Part shown: positions 34,383 to 45,954 of the stretch, in pieces
How the letters are laid out: every line of letters starts with the position of its first letter
Numbering within the stretch: position 1 is the stretch's first letter
From: Solen grandis
Lineage: Eukaryota > Mollusca > Bivalvia > Adapedonta > Solenidae
Assembly: GCA_021229015.1 (NCBI GenBank)
Contig: CM037792.1
Coordinates: 5,520,388-5,584,387, forward strand
Length of the DNA stretch: 64,000 nucleotides
Reading direction: 5' to 3'
Notes under the pieces: generated by a model
Database searches by the model: none
What the model was told of the DNA's origin: nothing
The model's input: only the letters and a program-made list of their open reading frames with translations
Position numbers and translations under genes: made by a program

Positions 34383-35662
34383 CGAGGGCGTGTCAATAAA
34401 TAACCAGCCTAGCCTATTTCGGGTTGAGATCTACCTCTTCTTTTTCAATATAATTTCCCTCCAGGGCTATGCACTTGGACCAACGGTGTTCAAGTGCCAT
34501 CAGCCCAGAAGTGAAGAAGTCAGGGTCCTTTCCATGGAACCACTCCTCAACTGCCGCCACGACTTCTTCGTCAGACCGGAAATGACGTCCACGTATATCC
34601 TTTTTCAAATCTGGAAAAAGGAAGAAGTCGCTAGGAGCCAGGTCTGGTGAGTAGGCAGGGTGCGGTATTAATTCATACCCATTTCGCTCCACAGCATCCA
34701 TTGCAACTTTACAAGTGTGGACTCTTGCATTGTCCTGTTGCAGCAAAACACCTTTGGAGAGTTTACCATGGCGTTTCTCGCGGATGGCGTTTCTCAGCTG
34801 GTCTAGCAAGTTTGCATAGTATACTCCGGTTATTGTACTTCTCTTGGGTAAAATGTCCAACAAAATAACGCCCTTTGTGTCCCAGAATACTGTGGCCATC
34901 ACTTTGCCAGCAGATGGTTGAGTCTTGAACTTCTTTGGCCTTGGGGATCCCTGCCCTACGCACTGACGACTCTGGGCTTTATTTTCTGGTTCATAATAAT
35001 GCACCCAAGTCTCATCCACATCTCATCCACAGTAACTAGACGCAAAAGGAATTCATCTTTTGACCTCAAACGCTTCGACAGCGCACTGCATACTGATGCT
35101 CTCGTTGCCATTTGCTCATTGCTAAGGGATTTTGGGACCCAACGGGCTGTAAGCTTGCGCATCCCTAAACGATCATGCATGATTGTTGAAACGTTACCAT
35201 GTGAAATGCCTGTGCTATTTCTTCAACCTGACTTCGCCTGAGTATACCAGATCTCTGACTTTAGAACACATTTCTTCGTCGGTGGCATCAACTGGGCGCC
35301 AGACCTGGCTTCATCGTCTAAAGACGTTCTACCGCGTTTGAACTCCCAAACCCAGAATTTAACTTGAGAATAAGATGGTTCAGAAGACCCATACACATCA
35401 ACTAACTCAGCATGTATGTCCTTACCAGTTTTACCTTTTAAATGCAAGTACCGAATTACAGCACGGTACTCCACTTTTGATGAAAAGCTTGCTTTTACAT
35501 CACTAGCCATTTTTGACATTCAATATCTGACAAACAAATGACCGTATACATGTGTAGTTTTGTACACAGGTATAGTACATGTATTGAAATAATGCGTGAA
35601 AATCGTGGATGTATCGGTTGATCGGAGATGTCATAGGCTGGTTATTTATTGACTCGCCCTCG
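34383..35662 (-). mobile_element. mariner (Tc1/mariner superfamily) DNA transposon, complete length
   Basis: The 1,280-bp element is bounded by ~29-bp TIRs beginning CGAGGGCG (34383-34411 and 35634-35662), differing at one position. TA dinucleotides at 34381-34382 and 35663-35664 are the target duplication. Length, TIR size and TA target fit mariner. Its single gene runs on the minus strand and ends 2 bp inside the left TIR. The transposase is frameshifted, so this copy is probably not autonomous, but both ends look usable. Confidence 0.93.
34414..35519 (-). pseudogene. mariner transposase, frameshifted
   Basis: It encodes the DDE/D transposase that cuts and pastes the element at TA sites. 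Three blocks can be read in different frames: an N-terminal helix-turn-helix region (35223-35519; VEYRAVIRYLHLKGKTGKDI), a middle block (about 34956-35180), and the C-terminal catalytic block (34414-35019). Catalytic residues visible are the first Asp in 'TVDE', the second in QQDNARVH and the third in YSPDLAPSD, with 34 residues between the last two, so it is a D34D mariner. One frame change lies near 35225-35240. The other is an 11-bp tandem duplication at 35010-35031 exactly at the first Asp. The unbroken length would be about 350 residues, as expected. The start is the ATG at 35519, with a second in-frame ATG three codons on. Confidence 0.93.
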
Positions 35663-35689
35663 TATGATATGTGTAAATTTATGTAATTG

Positions 35690-35783
35690 TAAAACTTTCC
35701 GTAGTATAAGAAATACATTATACCTCATGGACCTATAGGCCTTTTGAACACTGCAAATAAAATATCTATCTGTCTGTCTGTCT
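35690..35783 (+). repeat. Retroposon-like 3' end with (TCTG)n tail
   Basis: The sequence 'acactgcaaataaaatatct' followed by 'atctgtctgtctgtct' has a polyadenylation signal directly before a tetranucleotide tail, a common form of LINE/SINE 3' end in molluscs. The mariner lies immediately upstream and may have inserted into this older element. Confidence 0.4.
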
Positions 35784-36439
35784 AATATATATATAACCAA
35801 TTCATTTAATGATCACTTATAAAAGCTACAAGTTACTGAATCCCGACTAGATGCGAACTGAGCTCTCAAGTGACTTTGGATTGATCTTTGACATTAGAAG
35901 AAGTAGAATTTAAGGCCGTTATGGAATTTTCTAGCCACTGGTACGATTGAGAGGAGCCAATTACAAACACTTATAGATAAAAAAAAATAAAACTACGGCT
36001 GAAATTTAACAATGAAACCAGCGTATTGTCTGAAGTAGGACGGTCATGTAAAAGGGAATTAAGGAAACAGACAATGCTGGTCTTCATGAGGAGGTGAATC
36101 ATAATACATTGCTGCCCTAGTTCTCCATTATAATGCCTTTACGTAACCCGCTCACGCCCACTTCACATGCTGTGGCATAATGACTCAAACATTATATATA
36201 CAAGATGATTATACAAAAGGAGGAAGATGACATGCTAAAATTGAATTATTATGTCATATTTCATACAATATATATTCTATTAGAAATATTCACAAAACTA
36301 GGCACCCTTTAGCTTTATGATTTCGCATGGTTTCTTAATTTCAAGCGGTTTTCGCATACGCAGTTTGGTTGTTGTGTTACTACTTGCATGAATCAACTTG
36401 TCAATGTTACTACAAATGCAAATGAAGGTTAAATATAAC
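35784..36439. other. Non-coding stretch, nothing recognised
   Basis: No ORF with known motifs, RNA gene or element is seen. Confidence 0.5.
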
Positions 36440-36552
36440 TTTGGTAGGAGTTTTTTAATGCAAACACTGTGAAAAATGACGTTGGTAGCAGTTTCTAAAT
36501 GCAAACACTGTGAAAAATGACGTTGGTAGGAGTTTCTAAATGCAAACACAGT
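36440..36552. repeat. 41-bp tandem repeat, about 2.7 units
   Basis: The unit runs 'gttggtag(c/g)agtttctaaa' then 'tgcaaacactgtgaaaaatgac'. Copies start at about 36440, 36481 and 36522; the last is incomplete. Divergence is low. Confidence 0.85.
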
Positions 36553-38843
36553 CGTCTACACTCTTCTCTTTTGTAAGACTTCGTGTTCTTAGTATAAAAT
36601 ATTGTTGATCCTTAAAGGCCCTTTAGATTCTTCTATTGTGTATTCAACAAACAGAAAAGCAAATGATTGTCGCATATGTACGGAGAGATTAAGACATGCA
36701 ATATGTACATACTCGTTTTCGACAACAATTCTACAGTGCATTAATAAGATAGATTTTTTAATTATTTACGAAAATTCCTGACGTGCATATTCCGCATATA
36801 TTCTTCAATTTTCTGGCTTTTTCTATAGACCCTCCATATGTCTTTGTTAACGATTTGCGAGTACATAAATTGATGACGGAAAAAGATTAACAATTGTGAT
36901 TCGACGACGATTTTCAAATTCAATTTGTTTCCGATTACAGGCCATCTCGCTAATGCAAAATGTAAAAAATGAGAGTATTTTGACATCCATACAAAAAACT
37001 AAATGCATTCAACTGCTTTTAAGTAGATATATCTACATTATGTACCTTTTGCGCTAGTTTGCAATATGTCAGTGTTATCTATCTTTTCATGAAAATGGTA
37101 TCACTTTAATACAAGAAAGCTTTTGATGCAAGCATCAAAGAATCGGGCTGAACGGCTGTTGATATTTGCGTGATTCTCCGTCATTGCGAGAAAATTCATG
37201 CAATATCCGTTGCTGCTTGTAATATATTTGGAATCAGCATGTAAAAGGGATACTTTCTGAGATGGTCCCTATAAATGACGTTCACACCTATTGGTTTTCG
37301 TACTGGCTTTAGCATGATTACAATATGTCTAAATGGAAGATCTACATTTCTAGTAGGTAACTGGTAAAAACAAAAAGTTTTAATAAAAATGTGGTGTAAT
37401 CTGTTTTACAACCTGTTCCATACTCAAATGTTGTTTGATTGTTGGCAGAAAGTTTAAGTACGAAAACGGCAAGTACTCGATTTTGTGTAAGTACAATATA
37501 ACACTCAGAGATAAAATCTAAACCTAAATTTTAAATATCGGAAAACATAAGGACAACTGCCATAATCGTCATCATCAGAGACAATATCAAGAAAAGATAT
37601 TTTTTCCTTTACAAAACTGATTCATATAAAGACAGAAAATGAAAATCTGGACCTTTATGATCATATCTTCAGACTCAAAACTTTTCTACGTTATTATTGA
37701 TCAAGGAAATTTACACAAATAAAACAGAATAAGATACTATATATTCACGATGGCCAACAGGAGTATCTCAATAAGACTTATATCTATATTAATACGCAAT
37801 ACTAGATGTCAGCGTGTTCAGTCTGTAAAACAGCATGTATAAATTCTGCAGTAGTTAACGTATAAAGTTGTTTTCTAAGTGCATGTTCGTAAGGGTATAT
37901 GTGTGTATAGGAGTGCGTGTTGTCGACAATGCGCATAATGGGAGATAACCTTCACAGGCCGCAGGATTTGTGTCAGAGAGTTGTCTTTAATACACAAGTG
38001 CAGAAATAGAATTTTAAAAATATATTTATTAATGAAATAATACATACGCTAAGTTCTTGTGAAATCATCTCTCATCTGTCTCTCCTCGTATATTAATGAT
38101 TAGTAATGATAATAATTGCTGTTGTCATTATCAGTAGTAGTAGAAATAGTGTTTATATTCGTAAGTACTACATAAGGATATGCTGATTGTTTAAACTGAA
38201 AACATTTTTTCTTTTAAAAGCCATGTCATTACGAGACCATGTTAAACTGAGTTTTCCTCAACCAACTCAAAATTATCGACAACTGTTTTTTTAACATTCT
38301 TGTTTAAATAAGGGTGAACATTTTCTGTTGATCATGTGCAGACTTACTAAAATATTTCCAAAATTTATCATATTCCAGTACCGTCAACGACATTTTGTAG
38401 ACTTTAATTGGCTGGTTTGAGATACGCATAATACTTATTTCTGAGTAGCTTTTGACCTATTTACGGATGATTACGCAAGATAAGACCAACTGAGTAGTTG
38501 GACGATTTTCATTGGTAGAAAATGCCTATACATAGGGAAAAAGGTTACGCACCATTGTTTGTTGATATGACAACTAGCTGAAATATATGTTTCGTATTCA
38601 CGATATAAAGTCCCGACTGAATTACAGTATTTTACTAAACATACACTTTTTATATAAACATTTATCTTTGATGCACATTAAGATCTGTTTCGGACTGATC
38701 GTTTTTAATATCTGTACAATCGAGAATCATATCATATTATGTTTCACCGTTCTCGTATGTTATACTGTCATCTTCCGCTTAATTTCAATAATGTGGAGTG
38801 GAAGCTTCATCTATGCTTAATCTGACTTCCCATTATCATGGAC
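36553..38843. other. Long non-coding stretch
   Basis: No gene is recognised. Short frames at 36762-36986 (-) and 38587-38820 (+) lack motifs. No microsatellite or element stands out. Confidence 0.5.
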
Positions 38844-39099
38844 TAGGCTCGAATTCCATTATCAATACTTAGCGCTAAGTAATACTTAAATTCTTAAACT
38901 AGGTAGAAAGACATTCCACCATTGCTATTTTATAAAATAGTCAAGTAAATGACTAAGTTGAAATGAATTATTACCTTAATAACTAACAAAAATTGATAAG
39001 AAATGAAACATTTGGATATTTTATCAGAGAAACGAAATTCGCCATTATGTGTTTAATTTTTCTTTAGCGCTAAGAAATAGTGGAATACTACCCAGGCTC
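38844..39099. mobile_element. MITE with CTTAGCGCTAAG ends, first of two abutting copies
   Basis: The left end 'ggctcgaattccattatc' plus 'aatacttagcgctaagtaat' is mirrored by the right end 'tctttagcgctaagaaatag' plus 'tggaatactacccaggctc'. The ends are inverted and each contains the 12-bp palindrome CTTAGCGCTAAG or a one-base variant. It is about 250 bp and AT-rich, without coding capacity. Confidence 0.6.
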
Positions 39100-39350
39100 C
39101 AATTCAGTTCCACCACGCTAAGTAATACTTAAATACTTAGTGGTAATTTCACCATTTTATTTTCTTCAATATATTTTTCATAGCAATTATTGTAAATTAT
39201 TAGGTAAAAATATATGTCACTTAGTCATATGGTTGAATATTTCATTTAAGTTGTTTGAGGATTATTATTCGAGAAACAAGAGTGATGGAATTCGTCCTTA
39301 AGTATTCAAATTTTACTTAGCGCTAAGTATTGTTGGTGGAATTTGAGTCT
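39100..39350. mobile_element. MITE with CTTAGCGCTAAG ends, second abutting copy
   Basis: The left end 'caattcagttccaccacgct' plus 'aagtaatacttaaatac' is mirrored by the right end 'tacttagcgctaagtattgt' plus 'tggtggaatttgagtc'. It shares 'gagaaac' and the A/T-rich interior with the first copy. The two copies lie head to tail with essentially no spacer. Confidence 0.6.
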
Positions 39351-39521
39351 GTTAGGTAGTTAGGTTAATGCCAGTATGAAACGCTCTACACATAATAATT
39401 AGTACACCAAAACCGTTCTACAGTATCCGTTACTTAAATCCCAATAAATGCTGCGTTTTGTGCAATATTGTCTGTGTGAAATGCAATGCATGTTTATCTT
39501 ATCGTATTTATTTATTGCCTG

Positions 39522-39832
39522 TTTGTTTGTTAGCTGGGTTTAACATCCCACCTATAGTATTTCAGTCATGTGGAGACTATCTACTTTAGACAGATATTTG
39601 GCTGCCATACTGCAGTATCACGCCGTAGACATGTGGCATGATACCGCACCCAGTCACATTATCCTGATATTGAGCCAACCAGTCCTGGAACTAGCCTTAT
39701 ATGCTGAGCGCAAGGCAAGGGAACTACATTAATATCAATTTTCATTCGTATGTCATGGCCGGGGATCAAACCCAATACAATCCGATTCCCCGATTCCGGG
39801 GCGGACGCTCTTACCACTCGGCCACCGGGACC
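39522..39832 (-). repeat. tRNA-derived SINE, family B, minus orientation, near full length
   Basis: On the minus strand: a head with 'ggtggccgagtggtaagagc' and 'gtccgccccggaatcgggga', B box GGTTTGATCCC, then 'gacatacgaatgaaaattga', 'cttgcgctcagcatataagg', 'ggactggttggctcaatatc', 'gataatgtgactgggtgcgg', and the 3' domain 'catgactgaaatactatagg' with 'tgggatgttaaacccagc'. The head is well preserved around the D-arm, but a duplicated 'ccgattcc' disturbs the anticodon region. Confidence 0.8.
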
Positions 39833-40127
39833 TGTTTTTAATTTTGCATAGAGACCGGTAAAACGGATTACAAATGCGGAAAATACTATAGAAAGCAGAC
39901 ACAGTCGGACCTATAAAGGGGCTTGACCATTTAATGGCTTTTGTATTTAGTTATTAAAAGTGCTGAATTTGTATTCCAAAGAGAAAACGTTTCTAGATTA
40001 CCGTATTGTAATTTTGAATAATACCAATGTACAGTCAAACCTTACAAATATAGCATTAAAAGTGAGAAAAAGTAAGTATCCTAGATAACATTTAAATTGT
40101 ACAGTGTACAAGGCGTAAAAATGTAAT

Positions 40128-40128
<1 letters not shown>
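39833..40128. other. Non-coding stretch
   Basis: Nothing recognised. Confidence 0.5.

Positions 40129-40180
<52 letters not shown>
40129..40180. repeat. (AT)n microsatellite
   Basis: An AT dinucleotide run of about 22 units, with one G interruption near its right end. Confidence 0.95.
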
Positions 40181-41471
40181 TCCGAGGTATATGAAAATAA
40201 CATAATATATAACATGTCCAAACCAACCGTTAACATGTGCTTTCCTTTACGAATACAAACTCAATTCTTCTCCATTCATATTACAAGGGGGAGATATAAT
40301 ATTTGTCTTCTTTTCGAAATATTTCTCCCGTGTTGTTTTTTTTTCACTTAATGATTCATTGCTGGTCGAAGCAACTAAAATGTATTGAACGGTTTACATT
40401 TTTATAGCATAGGGCTCCAAAAATAAGTTCTTAATATTAGGTCAAATAATGAGGTATCAAATTGATATGTATACATGTACTTGTTATGTGATTGAAGGTT
40501 TCACAGAGTACAACTCATGCTCTGCCAGGAAGATTTTACATGCTCGTTCTTAAAAATTAAGCCTGCAAGTACGAAACAGTTAGGGACAAAAGGCATGGCA
40601 TTGACTGTTAATTGCTAATGCAATTTAAGGATAATTTTCTATTGCAAGATTCCCTAAACGTGCTTTATAAACGCTTTATATAAACTCGATTACATCATGA
40701 ATTTAGTTAATTTGTATATCCTTAGTCTCCACCTTAAATTGTATTTCAACTTTTACAAATGACTAAACACATGCTACCATGCTATGATGTCAGGTGGTAA
40801 AGCTGAATATACAAATGCCTTCGAAATCTAGAAGAGAGATGTGATAATTACTTTAGGATCATGCTTAAGCATACCTTTAAGTGCAGTACGCCATCTTTGA
40901 CTCCTTTACTCCATATTGCTGAATGTTTGTTACATGTTAATTGATCGGTAATAGGCTTCGACTTATCTATATCATGAACAGCGTTTGCCTTTGCAGAATT
41001 ACGTATGCATACTGTATTTGGTTTTGGAATGGAATGCTTATCAGCAATGTCGCTTGGGAGTGAGACCGTGTAAAAAGTGGAATTGCAGATTATTCGTTCT
41101 ATCTTTATAATTATTATTACTATTACTAGTATTATTATTATAAGCTTTCATAAAGAGATTTGAACAGATAGGAATGAACTGTTTGCAATAATAACTCTCC
41201 TAAAATTAACCCGATTAAAATGTCAAGTTATGTTACAAATTGTTACTTATCAGTATGGGTTAAATTCTTAAAAATATCAATTCTGATATTCTTAAATGCA
41301 AATACAAGGTCTTATCAGATATTTATTTGACAATCCTATGTAGAACTGCTTGATGAACTTTAAATACAAAAACAATTTTAGATATATTAGTAACAGAAGA
41401 AATTAAGGAGAAAAGTTAAATTAAAATTCATTTTGTTTTTATTTTAAGGATTAAGGAAGAATGAGGAAAGA
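40181..41471 (+). other. Upstream region of the mucin-like gene
   Basis: No coding exon is recognised. Just before the ATG, 'cattttgtttttattttaag' (about 41429-41448) is pyrimidine-rich and ends in AG. It could be a splice acceptor, making 41449 onward the second exon of a longer gene. A very short upstream ORF (ATG at 41461, stop after seven codons) precedes the chosen start. No convincing TATA box is in place. Confidence 0.35.
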
Positions 41472-42617
41472 ATGCGAAACATAAAAAGTAATAAACGTTT
41501 TATCATATTTATTATGGTAATGTTGTCACAAGTAAAAGATCGTGCAACCACAACGGCATCAACAAATACACCGAGTAATGCAGCTACAACAACAAGTAAT
41601 GTCCAGACGACAACATCAGGACCTACCACAGAATTTACTCCTGGTACGTATACGTCAACGGTAGCATCTACGACAACCTCTACTGGAAATTCTACACCAA
41701 CGGTAGCATCTACGACAACCTCTACTGGAAATTCTACACCAACGGTAGCATCTACGACCTCTACAGCAGGAAGTAGTGCAACGACAACAGAAACATCACC
41801 AACGACTAGTAAAGTAACAAGATTAAGTTCTTCTACAACGACAACACCAGATACCATATCTACTGCTGCTGAAAGTACTGCTTCTACCCAGACGACAACA
41901 TCGGAAACTACAACGGAATCTACAACTGGAACGTCTACGTCAACGGTAGCATCTACGACAACCTCTAATGCAGGAAGTAGTACAACATCAACAGAAACAC
42001 CACCAACGACCAGTGAAGTAACAACATTAAGTTCTACCACAACGACAACACCAGATACCATATCTACTGCTGCTGAAAGTACTACGTCTATCCAGACGAC
42101 AACATCAGAAACTACAACGGAATCAACAACTGGAACGTCTACGTCAACGGTAGCATCTACGACAACCTCTTCTGCAGGAAGTAGTACAACCACAACGGAA
42201 ACACCACCAACGACGAGTGAAGTAACAACATTAAGTTCTACCCTAACGACAACACCAGATACCATATCTAATGCTGTTGAAAGTATTACTTCTATTCAGA
42301 CGACAACAGCAGAAACTACAACGGAATCAACAACTTCTTCCGCAGGAAGTAGTACAACCACAACAGAAACACCACAAACGACAAGTGAAGTAACAACATT
42401 AAGTTCTACTACAACGACAACACCAGATACCATATCTACTGCTGCTGAAAGTACTACTTCTATCCAGACGACAACATCAGAAACTACAACGGAATCCACA
42501 ACTGGAATGTCTACTTCAACGGTAGCATCTACGACAATCTCTACTGCAGGAAGTAGTACAACCACAACAGAAACACCACCAACGACCAGTGAAGTAACAA
42601 CATTAAGTTCTACCACA
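41472..42617 (+). CDS. Secreted mucin-like Thr/Ser-rich repeat protein, N-terminal part
   Basis: The chosen ATG (41472) opens a peptide with a basic start (MRNIKSNKR) and a hydrophobic core (FIIFIMVMLS), which reads as a signal peptide. The mature region is almost entirely Thr, Ser, Pro, Glu, Ala and Val. It starts with short repeats (two of TPTVASTTTSTGNS, each with an NST sequon), then 68-residue units marked by TTTTPDTISTAAES, SETTTESTTGTSTSTVAS, AGSSTTTTETPPTTSEV and TTLSS. PDTIST codons start at 41847, 42051, 42255 and 42423; the last interval is 168 bp because one unit lacks 12 residues. No Cys and no other domain are seen. Such sequences are dense O-glycosylation platforms; a role in mucus, shell matrix or another extracellular layer is inference. 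The frame is lost after 42617 at a 59-bp duplication; the formal stop is 42656. Confidence 0.8.
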
Positions 42618-45600
42618 CAACCACAACAGAAACACCACCAACGACCAGTGAAGTAACAACATTAAGTTCTACCACAACGGAGACACCAGATACCATATCT
42701 ACTGCTGCTGAAACTACTACTTTTATCCAGAGGACAACATCAGAAACTTCAACGGAATCAACAACTGGAACGTCTACTTCAACGGTAGCATCTACGACAA
42801 CCTCTACTGCAGGAAGTAGTACAACCACAACAGAAACCACCAACGACAGTGTAGTAACAACATTAGTTCTACACAACGACAACACAGATACATATCACAG
42901 CGCTGAAAGTACTACTCTATCAGAGACAACATCAGAAATACAACGATCAACACTGAAGTCTACTTCACGGTAGATCGACGACAACTTCTACTGCAGTAAG
43001 TAGTACAACCACAACAGAAACACACCAACGAGTGAAGTACAACATTAAGTTTCCACAACGACAACACCAGATACCATATCTACTGCTGTGAAGTACTTCT
43101 TCTATCCAGACGAAACATCAGAAACTACAACGAATCAAACACTGAACGTCTACTTCAACGTAGATCGACACAAACTCTAATGCAGGAAGTATACAACCAC
43201 AACAGAAACACACCAACGACCGTGAAGTAACACATTAAGTTTACACAACGAACCAGCTATCTCTGCTGCTGAAGTATACTTATCAGAGACACTCAGAACT
43301 CAACGATACAACTGAAGTCTCTCACGGTAATCTCGAAACTCTTTGCAAGTAGTACACCACACAGAACACACGAAGTAGTAAACTTAAGTTCACACAACGA
43401 CAAGCAGAACTTAGCTGTGAAGTATCTTCTATCAGACGACAATCGAAACTAAGAATCAACAACTTCTTCTCAGGAAACTACAACCACAACAGAAACACCC
43501 AACGCATAAGTAACATTAAGTCTACCAACGACAACACCAGATCATATCTGCGCTGAAGACTATCTAGCGAACATAAACAACACCTGAAGTCTACTACGTA
43601 GCATTACGAACTATGCAGGAGTAGTACACCACACAGAAACACCAACGACATTGAGTGCAAATAGTTTCATAACGACAACACAGATAATATCTACTGCGCG
43701 AAATATATTTCAACGAAATCAGAAACTACAAGGAATCACAACGAGTTACTTCAACGTAATTCGAATCTCTAAGAAGTACAACCACAACAGAAACACCACC
43801 AACACAAGTGAATAAACATTATTCTCCACAACGAACACCAGATACCATCTACTGTGCTGAAAGTACTACTTCTATCCGACGACAACATCAAAACTCCACG
43901 ATCAACAACTGGAACGTCTACTTCAACGGTAGATCTACGAAACCTCATGCAGGAAGTAGTACACCAACGAAACACACCAACGACCAGTGAAGTAAAACAT
44001 TAAGTTTACCAAAGACAACACAGATACCATATCTACTGCTGCTGAAGTACTCTTCTCAGACGACAACATCAGAAACACACGGAATAACAACTGGAACTCT
44101 ACTCAACGTAGCATCTACGACATCTCTACGCAGAAAGCAACCACAACAGAAACCCACCAACGACAGTGAATAACATAAGTTCTCACAACGACAACACCAG
44201 ATACACATCTACTGCTGCTGAAAGTACTCTTCTATCAGACGACAACATCAGAACTACAACGTTCAACAACTGGAAGTCTATTCAACGGTAGCATCTACGA
44301 ACCTCTACTGCAGGAAGAGTACACCACAACAAAAAACCACACGACAGTGAAGTACAACATTAAGTTCTACAAACGACAACACCAGATACCTACACTGCCT
44401 GAAGTACTCTTTATCCAGACGACAACATCAGAAACACACGGAATCAACAACTGGAACTCTACTTCAACGTGACACGACAACCACTGCGGAAGTAGTCAAC
44501 CACAACAAAACACCACAACGACCAGTGAAGTAACAACATTAAGTTCTACCAAACGAACACAGATACCATCTACTGCTGCTGAAACTCTTTATCCAGAGAC
44601 AACATCAGAAACTCAACGATCAACACTGGAACGTCTACTTCAACGGTAGCATCTACGACACCTCTACTGCAGGAAGAGTAACACAACAGAAACACAACGA
44701 CCAGTGAGAACTTAAGTTCTACAAACGCAACACCAATACCATATCGACTGCCGCTGAAAGTACTACTTATCAGAGACAACATCAAATACAACGATCAACA
44801 ACTGAACGTACTTCACGTAGAATCGAGACAACTCTACTCAGAAGTAGTACAACCACAACAGAAACACACCACGACCAGTGAAGTAAAACATTAAGTTCTA
44901 CCACAACGACAACACCAGATACAATCTACTGCTGCTGAAAGTACTCTTCTATCAGACGACACATCAAAACTCAACGGAATCAACAACTGGAACTCTACTC
45001 AACGGTAGATCTACGACAACCTCACTGCAGGAAGTAGTACAACACAACAGAAACACCACCAACGACAGTGAAGTAACAACATTAGTTCTACCACAACGAC
45101 AACACCAGATACCATATCTACTGCTGCTGAAAGTACTCTTCTATCAGACGACAAATCAGAAACTACAAGGAACAACAACTGGAGCTACTCAACGTAATCA
45201 ACAACCTCTTGCAGGAAGTAGTACAACCACACAGAAACCCACCAACGACAGTGAAGTAACAACATTAATTCTACAAACGAAACACAGATACCATATCTCT
45301 GCTGCTGAAAGTACTACTTCTATCCAACGACAACATCAGAAACAACACGAACAACAACTGGAACGTCTACTAACGTAGCATCTACGACCCTCTCTGCAGA
45401 AGATACAACCACAACAGAAACACACACACAGTGAATAACAACATAAGTTCTCACAACGACAACACAATACAATCTACTGCTGCTGAAAGTACTATTTATC
45501 AACGACAAACGAAACTACAAGGAATCAACAACTGATACTACAACACGAAACCCTACGCAGGAAGTATACACACAACAGAAACACACAACGACCAGTGAAG

Positions 45601-45954
45601 TAACACTTAAGTCTACACAACACAACACCAATACCAACTACTGCTGTGAAAGTCTACTTCTTCCAACACATCGAAACCAACGACAACAATGGACTTATTA
45701 ATTAGACACGAATTCATGCGGGTAGTCAACCAAACAGAAACACACAAGACCATGAAGTAAAACAATAGTCACACAACGACAACACCAGAACACTTGTCAA
45801 AGTACTTTACAAACAACACAGAACTCAACGTACACAACTGGAACGTCTACTTAACGTAGCATACAACCTCTGCAGGAAGTAGTACAACCACAACAGAAAC
45901 CCACCAACGACAGTGAAGTACAACATAAGTTCTACCAAACGACAACACCAGATA
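42618..45954 (+). pseudogene. Central part of the mucin-like array, frame lost (probably assembly error)
   Basis: It starts with a 59-bp duplication (42618-42676) of the end of the preceding unit. One fairly good unit follows to about 42840. Then about 3.1 kb of recognisable repeat units differ from the consensus almost solely by small deletions (for example 'ctatcagagacaacatcag' for 'ctatccagacgacaacatcag'). Sixteen or so units can be traced. Substitutions are few compared with deletions, unlike normal pseudogene decay. I interpret this as unpolished long-read or collapsed consensus rather than real gene damage. Confidence 0.7.

Noticed and set aside
34918..35241. 107-codon plus-strand frame
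   Set aside because: Antisense shadow of the mariner transposase.
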